Positions 35,721-49,070 of a DNA stretch of 64,000 bases are shown here, one piece after another (the first letter of the stretch is position 1; the number at the start of each line of letters is the position of its first letter). The notes beneath the pieces are model-generated. The model was not told the DNA's origin. It made no database searches and saw nothing but the letters and a program-made list of their open reading frames with translations. A program made the translations under genes and the position numbers. Source of the stretch: Anoplolepis gracilipes (taxonomy: Eukaryota; Arthropoda; Insecta; Hymenoptera; Formicidae); the NCBI RefSeq assembly GCF_047496725.1, contig NC_132971.1:12706501-12770500 (forward strand). Reading direction: 5' to 3'.

Positions 35721-38700
35721 TATATATATTTTTTTATTATTATTGCGAGTATTATTGACATCGCTTACATTTTACCTGTATATTCTGTAAAACCAAATGC
35801 ATTTAATAGTTTAGCGTCTTAAAGAAATAAATTGTGGCTTACAGATTTTAAGATATTAGTATGTACACTTTTGATATGATAATAAAAAAAATAATAATAA
35901 TAAAAGAAAAAAAAGAGAGATTCAATCGCGATATTAGCGTATTTCGTCAACTTTGCTTGTACGAATAAAGATGGCTTTCCTTATACACTTTACATATTAC
36001 ACTTATTATAACAAATCGCTTTTGAATTGTTCTATATGATTCATCGGTTGAGAAACACCGATGTGCTTTTCATAATATTAACTAATGTTACATCATGTCA
36101 TGAGAATGCAACAACATTCCCATAGCACCTGAAGCATACAGTGAACATTCTCCTACATATTATTTTATTTAATTACAGTCAGTCATTGGATTTATTTCAT
36201 AACAAACTCCCTCATTTCTGAATCCCATTAGATAATTGCTTAATACATCTTTGATAGAATCATTACAGACATTCAGAAAAATTCAGTACAATGCATGATT
36301 TCCAATGGACTAAGATTATAATAAGGCCTCGGAATATTTGACATATTGTAACATCCCATGATACATAAAAATATAACATGAAAACAATCATGACAAATTT
36401 TAACGTCTAAAGTAAGAACGTCACAATAAAAGTTAGTAAAAGAATAAAAGAAAGTAGAAAAGGTTTTCTTCTTTCTAATAAGAATGTTTTTAATTTAAGT
36501 ATTGACATATTGATAACGTACATTTTGAGAGAATGTTTTATATAAAAATTTTATTCGAAAATAATGATGTATATTAAAGTTAAGTATCTTGCCGTGCTAT
36601 TATTGTGTTGTCTCAGGGACTATACTTCGTAATCTGAAATAAAAAGAATATGCATTTTTATAAAATATATGAATATAATTATTGTTAAATGCGCGTATAT
36701 GCGATTTTTTACAAAAAAGAGAGAAAGAAAAGCTTGAAAATTTGCCCTTTTTTTGGACAAAATTTTATCTACTCATTAGCTTATAATAATTTTCAATTTT
36801 TTAAAATTTATACGTACAATCATAGTATTCCATTCTGCAAATACGAATCTTTTTGTTTTCAGGTTCTAAACATAATCCTTTGAGCAATCTGACAATAATA
36901 TGACACATTTTAAGACACATAGCTTTTATATTCATTGTTATTTTATAACGAAAAAATTTTATATATAATTTTTAATGCAAAAAAATATAAATTCACATTC
37001 ACATTTTTTTAAATGTAAAACTTGAATGTATCATCAGTCAATTTATTAACAAAAGATTTGTACTAAGAATATCAAATGTAGTTAAGAAAAATATAGTTAA
37101 TTAAAATTATCTTTTTTCAGCTCATAATAATAATCCTAAAAATTTCATATGATACACTTGAATAATATTACAGATTAACATGATATTAAAGTAAGATCAT
37201 GAGATGTTACATATCTATTGTTGAATATTTTTAATACAGTACTCTCTTCGGATATTTATGCAAACATATTAGAGAATGGAGAGCATATAAAGCTACAAAA
37301 CAAGTCCAATACGATTTGCCTTATAGTCGTTAATACATCTACGTTATACGTTCATTATGTATTTATAAGGCCATATGTATACGCGAAATTTAATATAAAG
37401 GTATTGCCTTTGTGTAGGCAATATATTCGATATATTAATTTGGAAATTTGTCTATTCATAGACAAATGGACGACACAGCCTCAACAGAGAATGTTCACAG
37501 TGTAAGACAGCAGCACAGATATATCTCAGCGCAGCCTCACTCTACCATTAATTACAATACAAAATTTGTTTTGTGATCATGTAAAACAGAGTCTTGTGTC
37601 AATCACTTAGTTATATGTCCAAAAAAATCCTTTGTAGGTTATTCAGTATGGGTTTCTTTCTTAAAAACTAAAATAATTGTACCCCTATATTAATCGTGAA
37701 TTAATTTTTAAATTATTATTTATCGAAACAACTCGAGACTAATTTAACCTTCAGTTGCATCACAGGAAAGTTTTCTTAAAATCACCCATATGCCAGTGCA
37801 TTATATATTTAATCAACACTGTTTATATCTTAAATGGGAGATACACCTACAAAGGGTATTTTGACAATATTAAAAATACAAGTGCTTAACATAAAGTAGT
37901 TATTATGAATTTTTGTCCCTTAATAATGTATAGAACATAAAAAAATCTCTCATATGTTTACTATGTGTAAATATTATATAACAACAGGGATAAATAACAA
38001 AGTATTAACAGAATATGTTGTACCTAGATGTCTAATATGGCATAAGATGGGTCATGTGCCGAGTTATTTTTGGCTACTGTCATATCTAAGCCAACATTGT
38101 ACACAACTAGTCTAATCTTAAATAAGATGTGCACGATTTCAATAATGATTGATTAATCATTATTATATGCCATCTAACTACTTTCCACTTTAGGGACTTC
38201 TAAAAAGAATAGTTTACAATTTCAATTATTGAAGTAGTAAAGTTTCAAAATTAGCTTCATAAATTAATGTCATTCTAAAAATTGCACTTACAGAAATTAA
38301 TTATTTATTATTCGAGCATGAATTGTATTATGATGTTTTATAAAAAAAATACTTAACTTTACTTTTTTGCCTAAAACATAAACTCTATTTAAGTAATAAA
38401 AGAAACATTTATCGAATATTTAAAAGGTCAACAAATTAGAGATTTTTTTTTTACTTTTTTATTACATTATTTGCAAACATTATAACCAAATAATGAAGAA
38501 AAATTTGATAAATTTTCAATTTTGATTGGCTTTATTTTAATAATATTCAAGATGATATAAATATTTTAATATGATAAACTATGATAGAAATCAATAATAT
38601 ATTAATCAAATTTTTAATATTAAATTGAGTCAAATTTTGATTTATTTCTAATATCTAAGCATATTAATAATAATAATTGAAAACTAGTGCACAACTAGAG

Positions 38701-40763
38701 AAAAAGATTCCGAAACTTGCCTCATAAACAAGAATTACCTATATTTCATAAGATTTTAAAAAGAAACTCTTTAGAAGCCCCGTAATAATCTATTCCCATT
38801 CAACATATTCCTTCTTTCAAATTTATTTCATTCATTCTATGATAAAACACACATTATAATATAATCCTATCAAAATGGCATTCAGTATTTTCTTATAGAA
38901 TTATTTCATTCAATATATAAAAAAAATATACAATTTCGACTACTCAATGGAAACGTTCAGTAATCGTCAGTTTGTACTATCCGAATGCCATTTTTGTGTA
39001 TATTACACTTTTCCTGGACTAGTTCTCTACAAAGATTGTGTAGGGCTGTCCACGAAATTCTAATTAAAATATAATTAATGCGCGTATATGTGTATATATG
39101 TGTGTATAGTGGGATTTTATTGATATATAGTCAGTTCACAATGCTCGTGCACAATGTCACCATATTCTACAAATGTCTTCAGATTGGTATATATATATAT
39201 ACGGACATTTTGAAAAGTGACAACACTAAAGTAATTGTTCAATTACATGCAGATTCTTGTAAGAGAAATTTTTTAAAATAACTAATACAACTTTCATTAA
39301 ATGGAAGATATAATGCATACACATAGAAACAAATTAAGGTTTCAACAAAAAAAACTATATAAGAGGCAACTAAACGTTTATTATCTTCTATGTTTTTAGT
39401 GGACAGGTAAATAAATTCCTCAGTAAAATATTACACACAGTATTTAAAGAGTCAAATACATATAAAAAAATTATTAAATAATATAAAAGCTATCGAAAGT
39501 TAATTTCAAATTATTATGAGAGAGAGAATTATTATACTTGTCTTCTCAAATTTTTCTGATTTTTTTTTAAAAATCTGTTTATGTTATTCAAATATGTCAA
39601 AAATATTCAAACGTAACTATATTTAACTGTGTAACCTCTTTGCTCTGTGTATAACATTTAATAAGAAAATTATTTTATACTTGCGCTTTTAAATTTATAC
39701 CTTTTTCGAATATATAACATCAAAATTCTCTTACAAACAACAGTGCTATGAGCGCAGTGTGACTGACTTATACTTACCTGAGCGGGTGACAATCTCCCAC
39801 TCCCACTAGTTTTTAATTTTCGATTGCACATGTTAAGTGCTTATTATAAGTTTTCTTTATGGAGGTATTTTTCAATTTCGGTAAATATGTATGTATCTTG
39901 AGTACGTTATGTTGGTACATACGCACCACGTCTGATTTTTTTTTTTTCTTTTTTTTTGGTAAGAGGTCTTAGTAATGCAACGGCATCACGATTTTCACTG
40001 GCTTCATGCCAACTCGAGGGTATTTTCATTATTACTGTATAATTTAAATAATTTATAATTTACATTTCTTTTTCTGTAGAGAGAACACAAGTGGTTGTAC
40101 GCAAGCATATTCGGGGGTTAGCTTCGGGTTACTATATTACAAAGATGCTTGGTATATACCACCACACTGATGTGATCGATTGATGTATGACAGAATTTCA
40201 TTTTACATATTGTATAACGCTTAACATACATACAGGGATACACCCAGATATACAGATAGATATAAGGACGCACCTGTGTGTATGTAGTGTATGTGTACGT
40301 GTGTGTGTGTGAACATTATGTCACATGCTCTCTACCGCACGCATCTTCGAAATGCTTTTTTGATTTTCCGTTGTGATCCTACCGATTGGGATGGAGCGCT
40401 ATAAAACAAGATAATATAAATATCCATTTAGTATTACTGTAAGTATAAAGTGGGCTAAAAGAAGAACCTTTTTGATGAATAATTCTTAAATAAAATAAAA
40501 AATAATTTTTTTAAAAGATTACTTTATTTAGACTTGAGAATTATGTCGAGAATATAGTATAATTTAATTTTGCAGCTTTTTTAAAACAATCCATATTTTG
40601 GCGAGGAAATCATTATTTGACAAACAAAATAATTATGTAATGTTCAGTATTATTTTGTTTAAAATTTATATTTAATTCATCAGTGATTTCTCGTAAAGAG
40701 ACAGTGTGGTATTTGGACTAGAAATGATATTGGATCTTTTTTATGAACGCCATAAATAATACT
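33415..40763. other. Gene-poor stretch, includes WAC 3'UTR
   Basis: A polyadenylation signal AATAAA is at 33868-33873, about 450 bases after the WAC stop. A short inverted repeat (CTCAGAGAGG with CCTCTCTGAG) lies at about 33573-33662. Microsatellites: (TA)n about 34104-34142 and 35658-35717, (TG)n about 35165-35195, and palindromic TATAATTATA runs at about 35345-35445. No ORF here looks like protein. A perfect 5' splice-site consensus on the minus strand sits at about 39770-39782. Confidence 0.6.
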
Positions 40764-41543
40764 GCAGGGTGTCTACTCCTTATAAAAAAATTTCCTGAAA
40801 ATTTTCTAATCTTCCAGATAATTTACTTTCAAATTCTTTTGAAATAAAGAGAATACTTTGAAGATTTTTTGGTGCTTTTTAAAACAGCACCACACTGTGC
40901 ACATCAACTGTGCACAATATTTACGAGTGTTCACGAACTTGAAATTAATAAATTTTCAGTTGTTATGTACCAACATTGCTCAGATCATTAACAAAAGTTT
41001 ACAAACATTTTACTAATACTAAGCATTTTTTGATCGTGCTTGACGTCTTCACCAAAAATTTATCATTTGTAATGTTCACGAACATGCGCAATTGGTGGAT
41101 GTCTGGCTTAAAACAAGTTTTTTTATTGTGTCTGTGTTTTCTACAATTTTCCATTATACGAAAGAAAAGACTCACTTTCAAGTGCTAGATTTAGGAATGC
41201 GTTAAACAAAATTGAATAGATTTTGCAAGATAAATATCTTTCACTTGCACACAGCATCTTAATTTTTTTATCATTAAAAATAAAAAATACATATTCAATA
41301 TTTTGTTAAGACATTAAATATATAAATAAAAACAGATATATATTTATAATATATTTTAAACACGTAATTCATAATTGATTTATCAGCGGATTGTCGATCG
41401 TTTACAATATAAAAACATTATTAAAGAATTTTTTTTTATTGAATCTCAATAAAATTCCATGAGAAGTTCCTGAGTTTTCCAGGTACAAAAGAAATACCTC
41501 AGAATTACAGGTTTACCATATTTTTTCAAAGAGTAGACATCCT
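40764..41543. mobile_element. ~780-bp non-autonomous DNA transposon
   Basis: Left end CAGGGTGTCTACTC; complement of the right end AGGATGTCTACTC. Sub-terminal sequence carries TTTCCTGAAAATTTTC at the left and CCTGAGTTTTCCAGGTA at the right, the same 'detail' as in the WAC intron 6 element. The small internal ORFs (about 41000-41190) resemble nothing known. No clear target duplication. Confidence 0.7.
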
Positions 41544-41987
41544 ATGCTGTTATGATGATCGATGATATGACGCGAAATGATTGAGATTTTCTTGATATGA
41601 AAATTGGATGAATTAGCCTTAGAAAATATAAGATTCCAACAAAACGGTGCTACGACATACACAACGTGAGCCACGATGAAATTTTGAGGAGAATGTTTCC
41701 AGATTAATTAATTTCAAACATCAGCAATATTGATCTGAATAGCCATTCAGATCATACGCATTTAATAGCATTAGACTTTTTCTGGATACTTCAAAGGAAA
41801 GATACATAAAAACAATGATTGATTAACTGAAGGATAATTTTCATTTGTGACTACAAATGAAATATCATCTAAAATCTGTGAAAAATTCGTCAACAGAACT
41901 AACATTTGTCACAGCCAGAAACTGTTATATTTCATATAATCCATAATTATCAAGTCTAAATAAAATAATTATTTAAAAAGTCAAGTA

Positions 41988-41993
41988 TTTATT
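41988..41993 (-). terminator. Candidate polyadenylation signal for Nup153
   Basis: AATAAA on the minus strand, about 70 bases past the Nup153 stop codon. Confidence 0.5.
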
Positions 41994-42061
41994 TCGTTTG
42001 AATCCCAAAAAAGTTATATCTTTTTTAACTCACTCTGTATATAATCAATCAGTCAATATGC

Positions 42062-45000
42062 TTACTTGAATGCTGTCGGTGCGTTTCCTTTGGTGAAATT
42101 GAACGAAGGCCGACTGTTAGGATCAAAAACTACTGTAGGAGTAGTAGTAGGGGGATTATAATTGAATCCTCCGGTTGGCGTAGACGACTGCAACATCATA
42201 ATGCATACCAATTACTAATATTATAAAATTTTGAGAAATATAAAAAAAAATTAAATATATATATATATATATATATGTATGAAAGGGAGGAAGGGATTAA
42301 TATCTTATCTTATTGATGAAATATATATATGCAATTAATTCAAATCAAATTAAAGGTTCCGGTATATGACTATACTATAGTAAAAAATTAGGCTGGTTGA
42401 GAGCTAAGCATAGAAAATAAAAAACGCTAAATTTTTCTTATTTTATTTATATTTATTGTCTGTTTCAATCTCGTTTGGACTATCATCAGTAACTATTATA
42501 ATGTTATATAGAATATTAATGATCACAATTGCGTACATCTCGAGAATGAGACTGATTTATCACAGGGATAAGAATTATATATCCAAATTGTATATTTATA
42601 CGATCGTTAATGTTGTATATAAATGTTGTATATAGCAATGTAATAGTTGTTGATGATGGTCTTTGTTCTTATTTTCCACGCCTAACTCTCAACTAGCCAA
42701 CTAGTGCAATTAATTTATATTTACCATTCCTCCAAAGTTAAAGCCTCCTGACACTGCAGCAGGTGCAGCTGCAGATGCAAAATTAAATCCTGTGCTAGGC
42801 AAAGGGGTAGAAGAAAACGATGGCGATGTTGCTTGAGTCTGTGGATTTGTCTGCGGGGCACCAAACATCGGAGTTGTTGCGGTGCCTTGACCGAACGCTG
42901 TCGGTGTTTCTTGTTTAGGTGTGTTAAACGTAAAATTGGCATTGGTATTCGTTGAAGCGGTATTAGCTCCGAATGTACCACTACCAAACATATTGTGACT
43001 ACTTGGCGATGCGGTCGAATTGTTACCAAATGTGAAGAGCGGCTTCGTAGACGATGTAGCCGGATTAACGTTTGCAGAAAAGTTAAATCCACTGCCTGTA
43101 CCACTCGCTGGTTGCTGCGATGATGCCGAACCGAACTTAAATAAAGAAGAATTCGACGCTGAGTCAGTCTCAACGCTAGGCTTAGTAGACGAGAACAGAG
43201 TAGCAGCGGGCGTCGTTGCAGTGTTGCCGAAAGCGGGCGTAGTGTTGTTTCCGAAAGCAGCAGAGTTATTGGATGATCCGAAAAGCGAGGGAGTAGCGCT
43301 GCTGCTGGACGGTATGCCAAACGTCGGTAGAGTATTTACCGAGGGTGAATTAAATACAGTGGGCAATTTAGTTTCCGGCGTTCCGAAGATCGAGGGCTTA
43401 CTATCTTGTGTATTACTGCCAAATGTTGGAATTTTCTCGGGCATGATAAATCCTGACGGCTTGCTACTATCTGTTGTCACAAACGCTGACGGTTTATCCG
43501 TGCCGAATGCTATCGTCGTTTTCGATTCATTATTCTTGAAAAGCGACGTGGAACTCGACACGATTGGGAAGAGCGTAGCAGCTGGCGTATCGTTTGCGGA
43601 TTTGTCGGATGACGGAGTAGATGTTTCAGCTGGCTTTTTTTCTCCAAACGATAGATTCGTAGATAATGCGGCGGATGTTGTCGGAACTTGGCCGAAAGTT
43701 GGTATCGTGGCTGACTGAGTCTTTGAGTCGGAAAATGTGAAAGTAGGTTGAGCAAAAGTTGGAAGACAAGTAGTCGTTGCATTCGTGGAAGTGTCACGCA
43801 TTACCTGTTGCGGATTACCAAATTTGAATCCATTTAAAGGTGATACAGTATCAGAGTTAGAGTAATTATCAGCCTTATCTATGCCGAAATTAAAGCCACT
43901 TGAATTAGCTAAGCTTGATGTATCAGATGGTACACCAAACTTAAACTGCAAAGTAGAGCTAGTAGTGCTCAATGCAGGTTTGTTTGATTTTACACTACCA
44001 GGCTTCAAAGCTTGGCAAGCTACACATTGCGTTTGGTTTGCGTCATTTTGTACAAAGCAAGACTCGCAACTCCACGAACCTTCCGGCTTTTTAAATTTAT
44101 CTCCAAATCCTTTAGTCGATGTTTGACCTGCGTTGCTCGACTGGCCAAAAGAATTAGGTTTAGAGGTGTTACAGCAAGGACAGATGGTAACAGAGTTGTT
44201 GCTTCTCACAAGGCACTCTGGACACTCCCAAGAATCTTTGCTTGGTTTAAATTTGTTCATTATTTCGGAATTACTTGATGTTTCCTGCATTGCCGTGCTG
44301 TTTGTATCAACAATATTCGGCTTCTGTGAGGCCACAGTAGCTACAACAGTATCCGTCTTCTTCGGGCTTGTTTTTATGGAAGTAGGTTTAGGTGACGTGT
44401 TCATTATTTGGTAATTACTAGATGTTGTTTCCTGAGTTGCCATGTTGTCTATATCAGCAGTGCTTGACTTTTGTAAAGACGAGTCTGTAACAGTATCCGT
44501 CTTTTTCAGGTTTGTTTTTATGGAAGTAGGTTTAGATGCATTACAACAAGGACATGTAATAATATTCGCGGCGTTTCTTAGCAAGCAACCAGGACATTCC
44601 CATGATCCTTCAGCAGGTTTAAACCTCTCCATTAGATTATAATTTTGAGATTTGATCGTAGTTTGTTGCATCACATCTGTATTACTTCCTGGTTTTACCG
44701 CAGAACATGCTACACATTTGACATCATTCTGTTTGTTTCTTACACAGCATATTGTACATTCCCACTGATTTGTAGATAATTTAAATTGAGAACCGAAGCA
44801 ATCGTCTACAACTGGTTTCGACTTTACAACAGGATCTATCGTTGATATTGAGCATATTGACAAAGTTTTGTCATTAGGATTTGGTCGAGCGACTTTACAC
44901 GCAGTACACTGTTTGTTTGTGTCACTGTTCTTGATCAGACATTCATTACATTCCCAAGACAACGTGTCATCAAATGTGTTCTTGATATCTAAATCTGAGC

Positions 45001-47516
45001 GGATAGATGCACTGATAACCTTGTCTGTATGTGTTTTTTCAGAAACCAATGCCGATTTTGACTGTTCAGTTAAAGTAGATTCTATTTTAGACTTGGAGCT
45101 CAATACATTCATAACACTTTCTGATTTTTGTTCATGCACTATTACAGGTTCGACAAAATCATCTTTGCTGTGTTTTATTTTTGCTTTTAATCTAGGGGCT
45201 GTAGACGAGCCGGACCAAATGAAATTCGGCATAGATGTAGTTGTACCATCAGTGGAGAAGACTGCAGTAGACCCAATATTCTCTGTTATCGAACACGAGC
45301 TCGAATCAATTGTTTTACTTGCACTATCATCAGCATTGATTGGGTTACTGAAAGTATAATTGTTGACAGACTGTAAATTTTTTTCAACATCTGGCATTTT
45401 AATTGGGCTAGCAAATGTAAATGTGTTTTCTTTATTTGCTATAGTTTTTCCTGTAGAATGTAAAGCAGGAAATGATAGCGTGAAATTGAAATTCGGTAAC
45501 GTTGTTATTGGCAGAGGTACGTTCGGCAAATTTATAGGCGCCACTGTTTCTTCTTGTTCTAAATTTATTTTAGACTTGCCCTTCAGCTTGCCACGATACT
45601 TTTCATTATCGGCATCATCCATCCTAAGGAAAAAAAAAAAATTTTTAATATTATTTATTTCCTAAAAATCCGGATAAGTGTATATAATTGTATTCGATAA
45701 ATACCTCAAACGATATTCTTGTGCAGGCGGAGGAGGATCACTGCGAGAAGAAACAATTTTCCTAGCTGCAAGGGTTGTATCTTGCAATTTTTGTCGTCTT
45801 CTTAGTTTCAATATATCGGGAACGGTTGGTACTGTCAATTCGCGCGTCAAATGACGCAAGCCGATCCTAGCAGATGGGCTCGCTACTTCTTCACGCGATC
45901 TTTTTCTGCCCGAGAATAAAGCATTATTTGTGTTTTTCAATGGAATTTTCTTTGCATCAGATATAGGTGATGAAAAATGTTCTAATGCTTCCAATATTTT
46001 TTTTGCAGTTTGACTCATACCCGATGAATCATCTACTGTATTGGAAGGTTTAACTTCAACATTCGTCCTCCTTGGTACTTTAAGTTGTAACTAGAATTAA
46101 TAAATATATGGACATAATTATTATATCAATAATAAATAATCTTTGTAATTTGAAGCATAAAAACTTTACCATAAAAAATAATTGAATTACATACCTCACT
46201 TGAATTATTAAAAAGAGTACGACTTTGTTTGTAAAACCCTGCTGCATTTGCACCCCCAAAAGTGATATTACCACTATAAAAAGGAGAGGACAGGGGAGAC
46301 GTGCGGTCTAGAACATTTGTCATAACTGATGCGTTGAAACTTGGTCTACGACTGCTTAAAGTATCGCGAGAATTACTGTCTAAAAACAAAGATCTCGGAG
46401 ATTGTAAATGATTAGCTGAAACAAAAATATAGGATTTACATAAATGTGGAACATATACACATATTAACATATTATTCTTTAGAAATAAAAAGTTATAAAC
46501 TGATTTTAACAAGACTTATATAATATATTAATTTCAGTAATTTCATATGCAGTATGTAATTTACACTCACTAAATGTCAATTTATCATCAATATGTCTCT
46601 TTCTACTGGGAAATGTTGAATTGTATAAATTTGATGGGCCTTCATGTCTATTTATTTGTGGAATAAGTGAACTGCATCCACTAGTACTTTCACTCGACTC
46701 TGAATTATCATCAATTCCATTTATTATCCCATTATTAATTGATGAAGCTAAATTTAAGTCAGATTTGTGAGACGTTACAGTCCTAATATCTGCTTGCATT
46801 GCAGGAGTCGAAGATATTAAACGGCCTACCCCACTTGGTCCAGCTGTTGCAAGTTCCGAAAAATCTTCTCTCTGTAAGTTGAAACAAGCAAAATGAATCT
46901 TTTTCTCTTTTTTCTCTAAATGCTTCATTCATACATTTAATTATTACCTCATTATGAACAAGATATTGCTCCTTAGAAGATTCAATCGTGTTTAATGCAC
47001 TTTTAGCTCTTGTTTGTATAGAAAATGTGCCAGGTGGATGAATAGTATCCATACAGATACGTGATCGCTTATTAGGAGGAGGCTGTTGTGTATCATCTTC
47101 CGTTTCATCAATATTCTCTCTACTCTCTAATACATCATCATTACCTTGGAGAGGATTGAACCACTTACTAATCCACGACGATTGTGGTATAAAATCTGTT
47201 ACCTTTGTTGCCATTTTTCTTACAAATGACTGTAAATAATATAAATATGTTATAAATATGTATATAATTAATTATGTAATTATATGATTAATGCAAATTT
47301 AAGTAATTAGGCATTATTATAATATTTCACATGTTTTCTTTACTATAGAGTAAAAATAATTATTAAAAATAATGTACATAATGTATTTTCATCAATGTTA
47401 AGATCAAGCATACTATAAATAATATCAAATATAAAGGAACATCTTTGTAAGTATTTTAAAAAATAATAAAATAATAACGATATATAAAAGCTTTCTAAAC
47501 TTAATAAAAAAAAAAA

Positions 47517-47572
<56 letters not shown>

Positions 47573-47734
47573 GAGTAGGAGGTGTGGAGAGTTGTAAATT
47601 TAACATTAAAAATTAAAAAATTAAAAATTAAGAATATTAAGAGTAATTGTAGTTTATTTCAAATATATTACCATAAAAATACTAATAGGTGTATTAAATT
47701 GATTATTTAATAAAATAATATTTTTAAATTCAAT

Positions 47735-47765
<31 letters not shown>

Positions 47766-49070
47766 GGAATATTTTTAAATTTTAAATTAAATAAGAGAGA
47801 AGAAAAAAATTATATATATATATATATATATATGCAATACTGATAAATATTAATTCAAAATTTCATTCAACATACATCTGTACTATAAAATATCATTTAT
47901 TTACTAAAAATTTTTGTTGCAAGATATTATAGTGACTGACTATTGTTACTAAACAAACTTTAGTGGTTTCTGTATGTATGATTTATACAAATATATTATA
48001 TAATTTGTCATACTATAAATTTTTTATTAGTTTATGCTTTTTTCATTTGAGGATTATATACTTATTGTTGCAAAAAGTTAACTTAAATATTTAATATTTT
48101 TTTGATATATATAGAAATCATGATAAAGTATAAATATTACACTATTTAAATTCTTTACAAGTTTTAAAATCATAAAATCTAATAATATAAAGTATCCCAC
48201 AAAAATATATTTCGTTTTATAAAAATAATAATAATAAAATTAAATAGTTCTAAGAAAAAATTACACATATTGATTTTATATATTCCTATTTGATTTCATC
48301 ATTAATTTCCAAGTATAAAAGACCGCAAGTAGATACAAGTCTAATGTAAGTCAGCCTTATTTCACAACTAACGTTCAAGTTACATTATATTACGCAATGC
48401 ACGGACAAATTCTACTCCGACAAAGCGTGTAAGGATTCGTATTCAAGAATTGTCTACACGCATTACGAGCGATAACATACCGCGAGAATTCGCGCGAAGA
48501 CCTACGCAGAGCGCGTGACGCTCGCAAAGGGGCACGGTAGAAAGAAAAAGAGACAGGAGAGACAGGAGAGAGAGAGAGAGAGGGGAGAGGGAGAGAGGGA
48601 GGGAGAGAGAGAGAGAGAGAGAAAGACGCAGAGGAGGTATGATTCGCGTTTTTCAAATCACCAGCCAGGGATCCAGAGGATCTCGAGATACGAGTATCGC
48701 GTATATCTTTCGCCGGAGATAATAAAACCGCTCGCTTCAAGGTTACAAGATACGCGTGGACAAAACCATATGCACGATATAGGCAAGAATGAGGTTATCA
48801 TGAAGCAAGCTTACTCACATAACCACGATATCGCGGGTATCGCGCGGCGGGACTCCGTCGTGGGGAAAGGACGGGCATGCGAGACGATACGATGCGACGA
48901 GGAAACGTCGGCGTTCGATGTCGATCCGACAATCGACAGCCTGTCACTTTGGGCACGCTGGCTCGAGCCGCGGGCTCGCGACCGAGGCTACTCACGTTGT
49001 TCGCGTCATAGGGCTTCGCGTTGCGCGACGACGGCCGCCTGCCGGCCGGATTGCCGCTTCCTTTGGACAT
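42062..49070 (-). CDS. Nup153: Nucleoporin Nup153
   Basis: Exons in transcript order: 49070-48996, 47229-46948, 46871-46571, 46415-46195, 46090-45705, 45623-42725 and 42187-42062. All are GT-AG with matching phase, giving 1429 aa. Nup153 sits in the nuclear basket and works in import/export and pore assembly (family knowledge). The N-terminal part has the membrane/pore-targeting-like VTDFIPQSSWISKWFNPL, then SSPFYSGNITFGGANAA and AKKILEALEHFSSPISDAKK, both clearly aligned with vertebrate Nup153. Five RanBP2-type zinc fingers follow (C-x2-C-x10-C-x2-C, beginning WEC or WSC), at about 44890-44965, 44690-44765, 44540-44605, 44170-44240 and 44005-44075. Vertebrates have four. The C-terminal third is FG/FxFG-rich. 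The 25-residue first exon lies about 1.8 kb upstream in CpG-rich DNA and starts MSKGSGNPAGRR; a downstream ATG at 47214 is an alternative. Confidence 0.95.
42390..42702. mobile_element. ~310-bp MITE in the last Nup153 intron
   Basis: GGCTGGTTGAGAGCTAAGC at the left pairs with the complement GGCTAGTTGAGAGTTAGGC at the right, followed on both sides by GGAAAATAA-type sequence. It fills most of the intron 42188-42724. No coding capacity. Confidence 0.75.
47513..47832. repeat. (TA)n microsatellite group in Nup153 intron 1
   Basis: TA tracts at about 47520-47569, 47738-47760 and 47812-47832. The rest of the intron (47230-48995) is AT-rich until CpG-rich sequence begins near 48400. A (GA)n tract lies at about 48558-48624. 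Confidence 0.9.

Noticed and set aside
39770..39780. ATACTTACCTG, identical to the 5' end of U1 snRNA
   Set aside because: The match stops after 11 bases and none of the U1 stem-loops follow. The reverse strand is simply a perfect splice donor consensus.
43020..43718. 232-residue plus-strand ORF
   Set aside because: It is antisense to the FG-repeat exon of Nup153, and its GV-rich composition is the complement of that repeat. The other long plus-strand ORFs at 43881-45665 are likewise antisense shadows.
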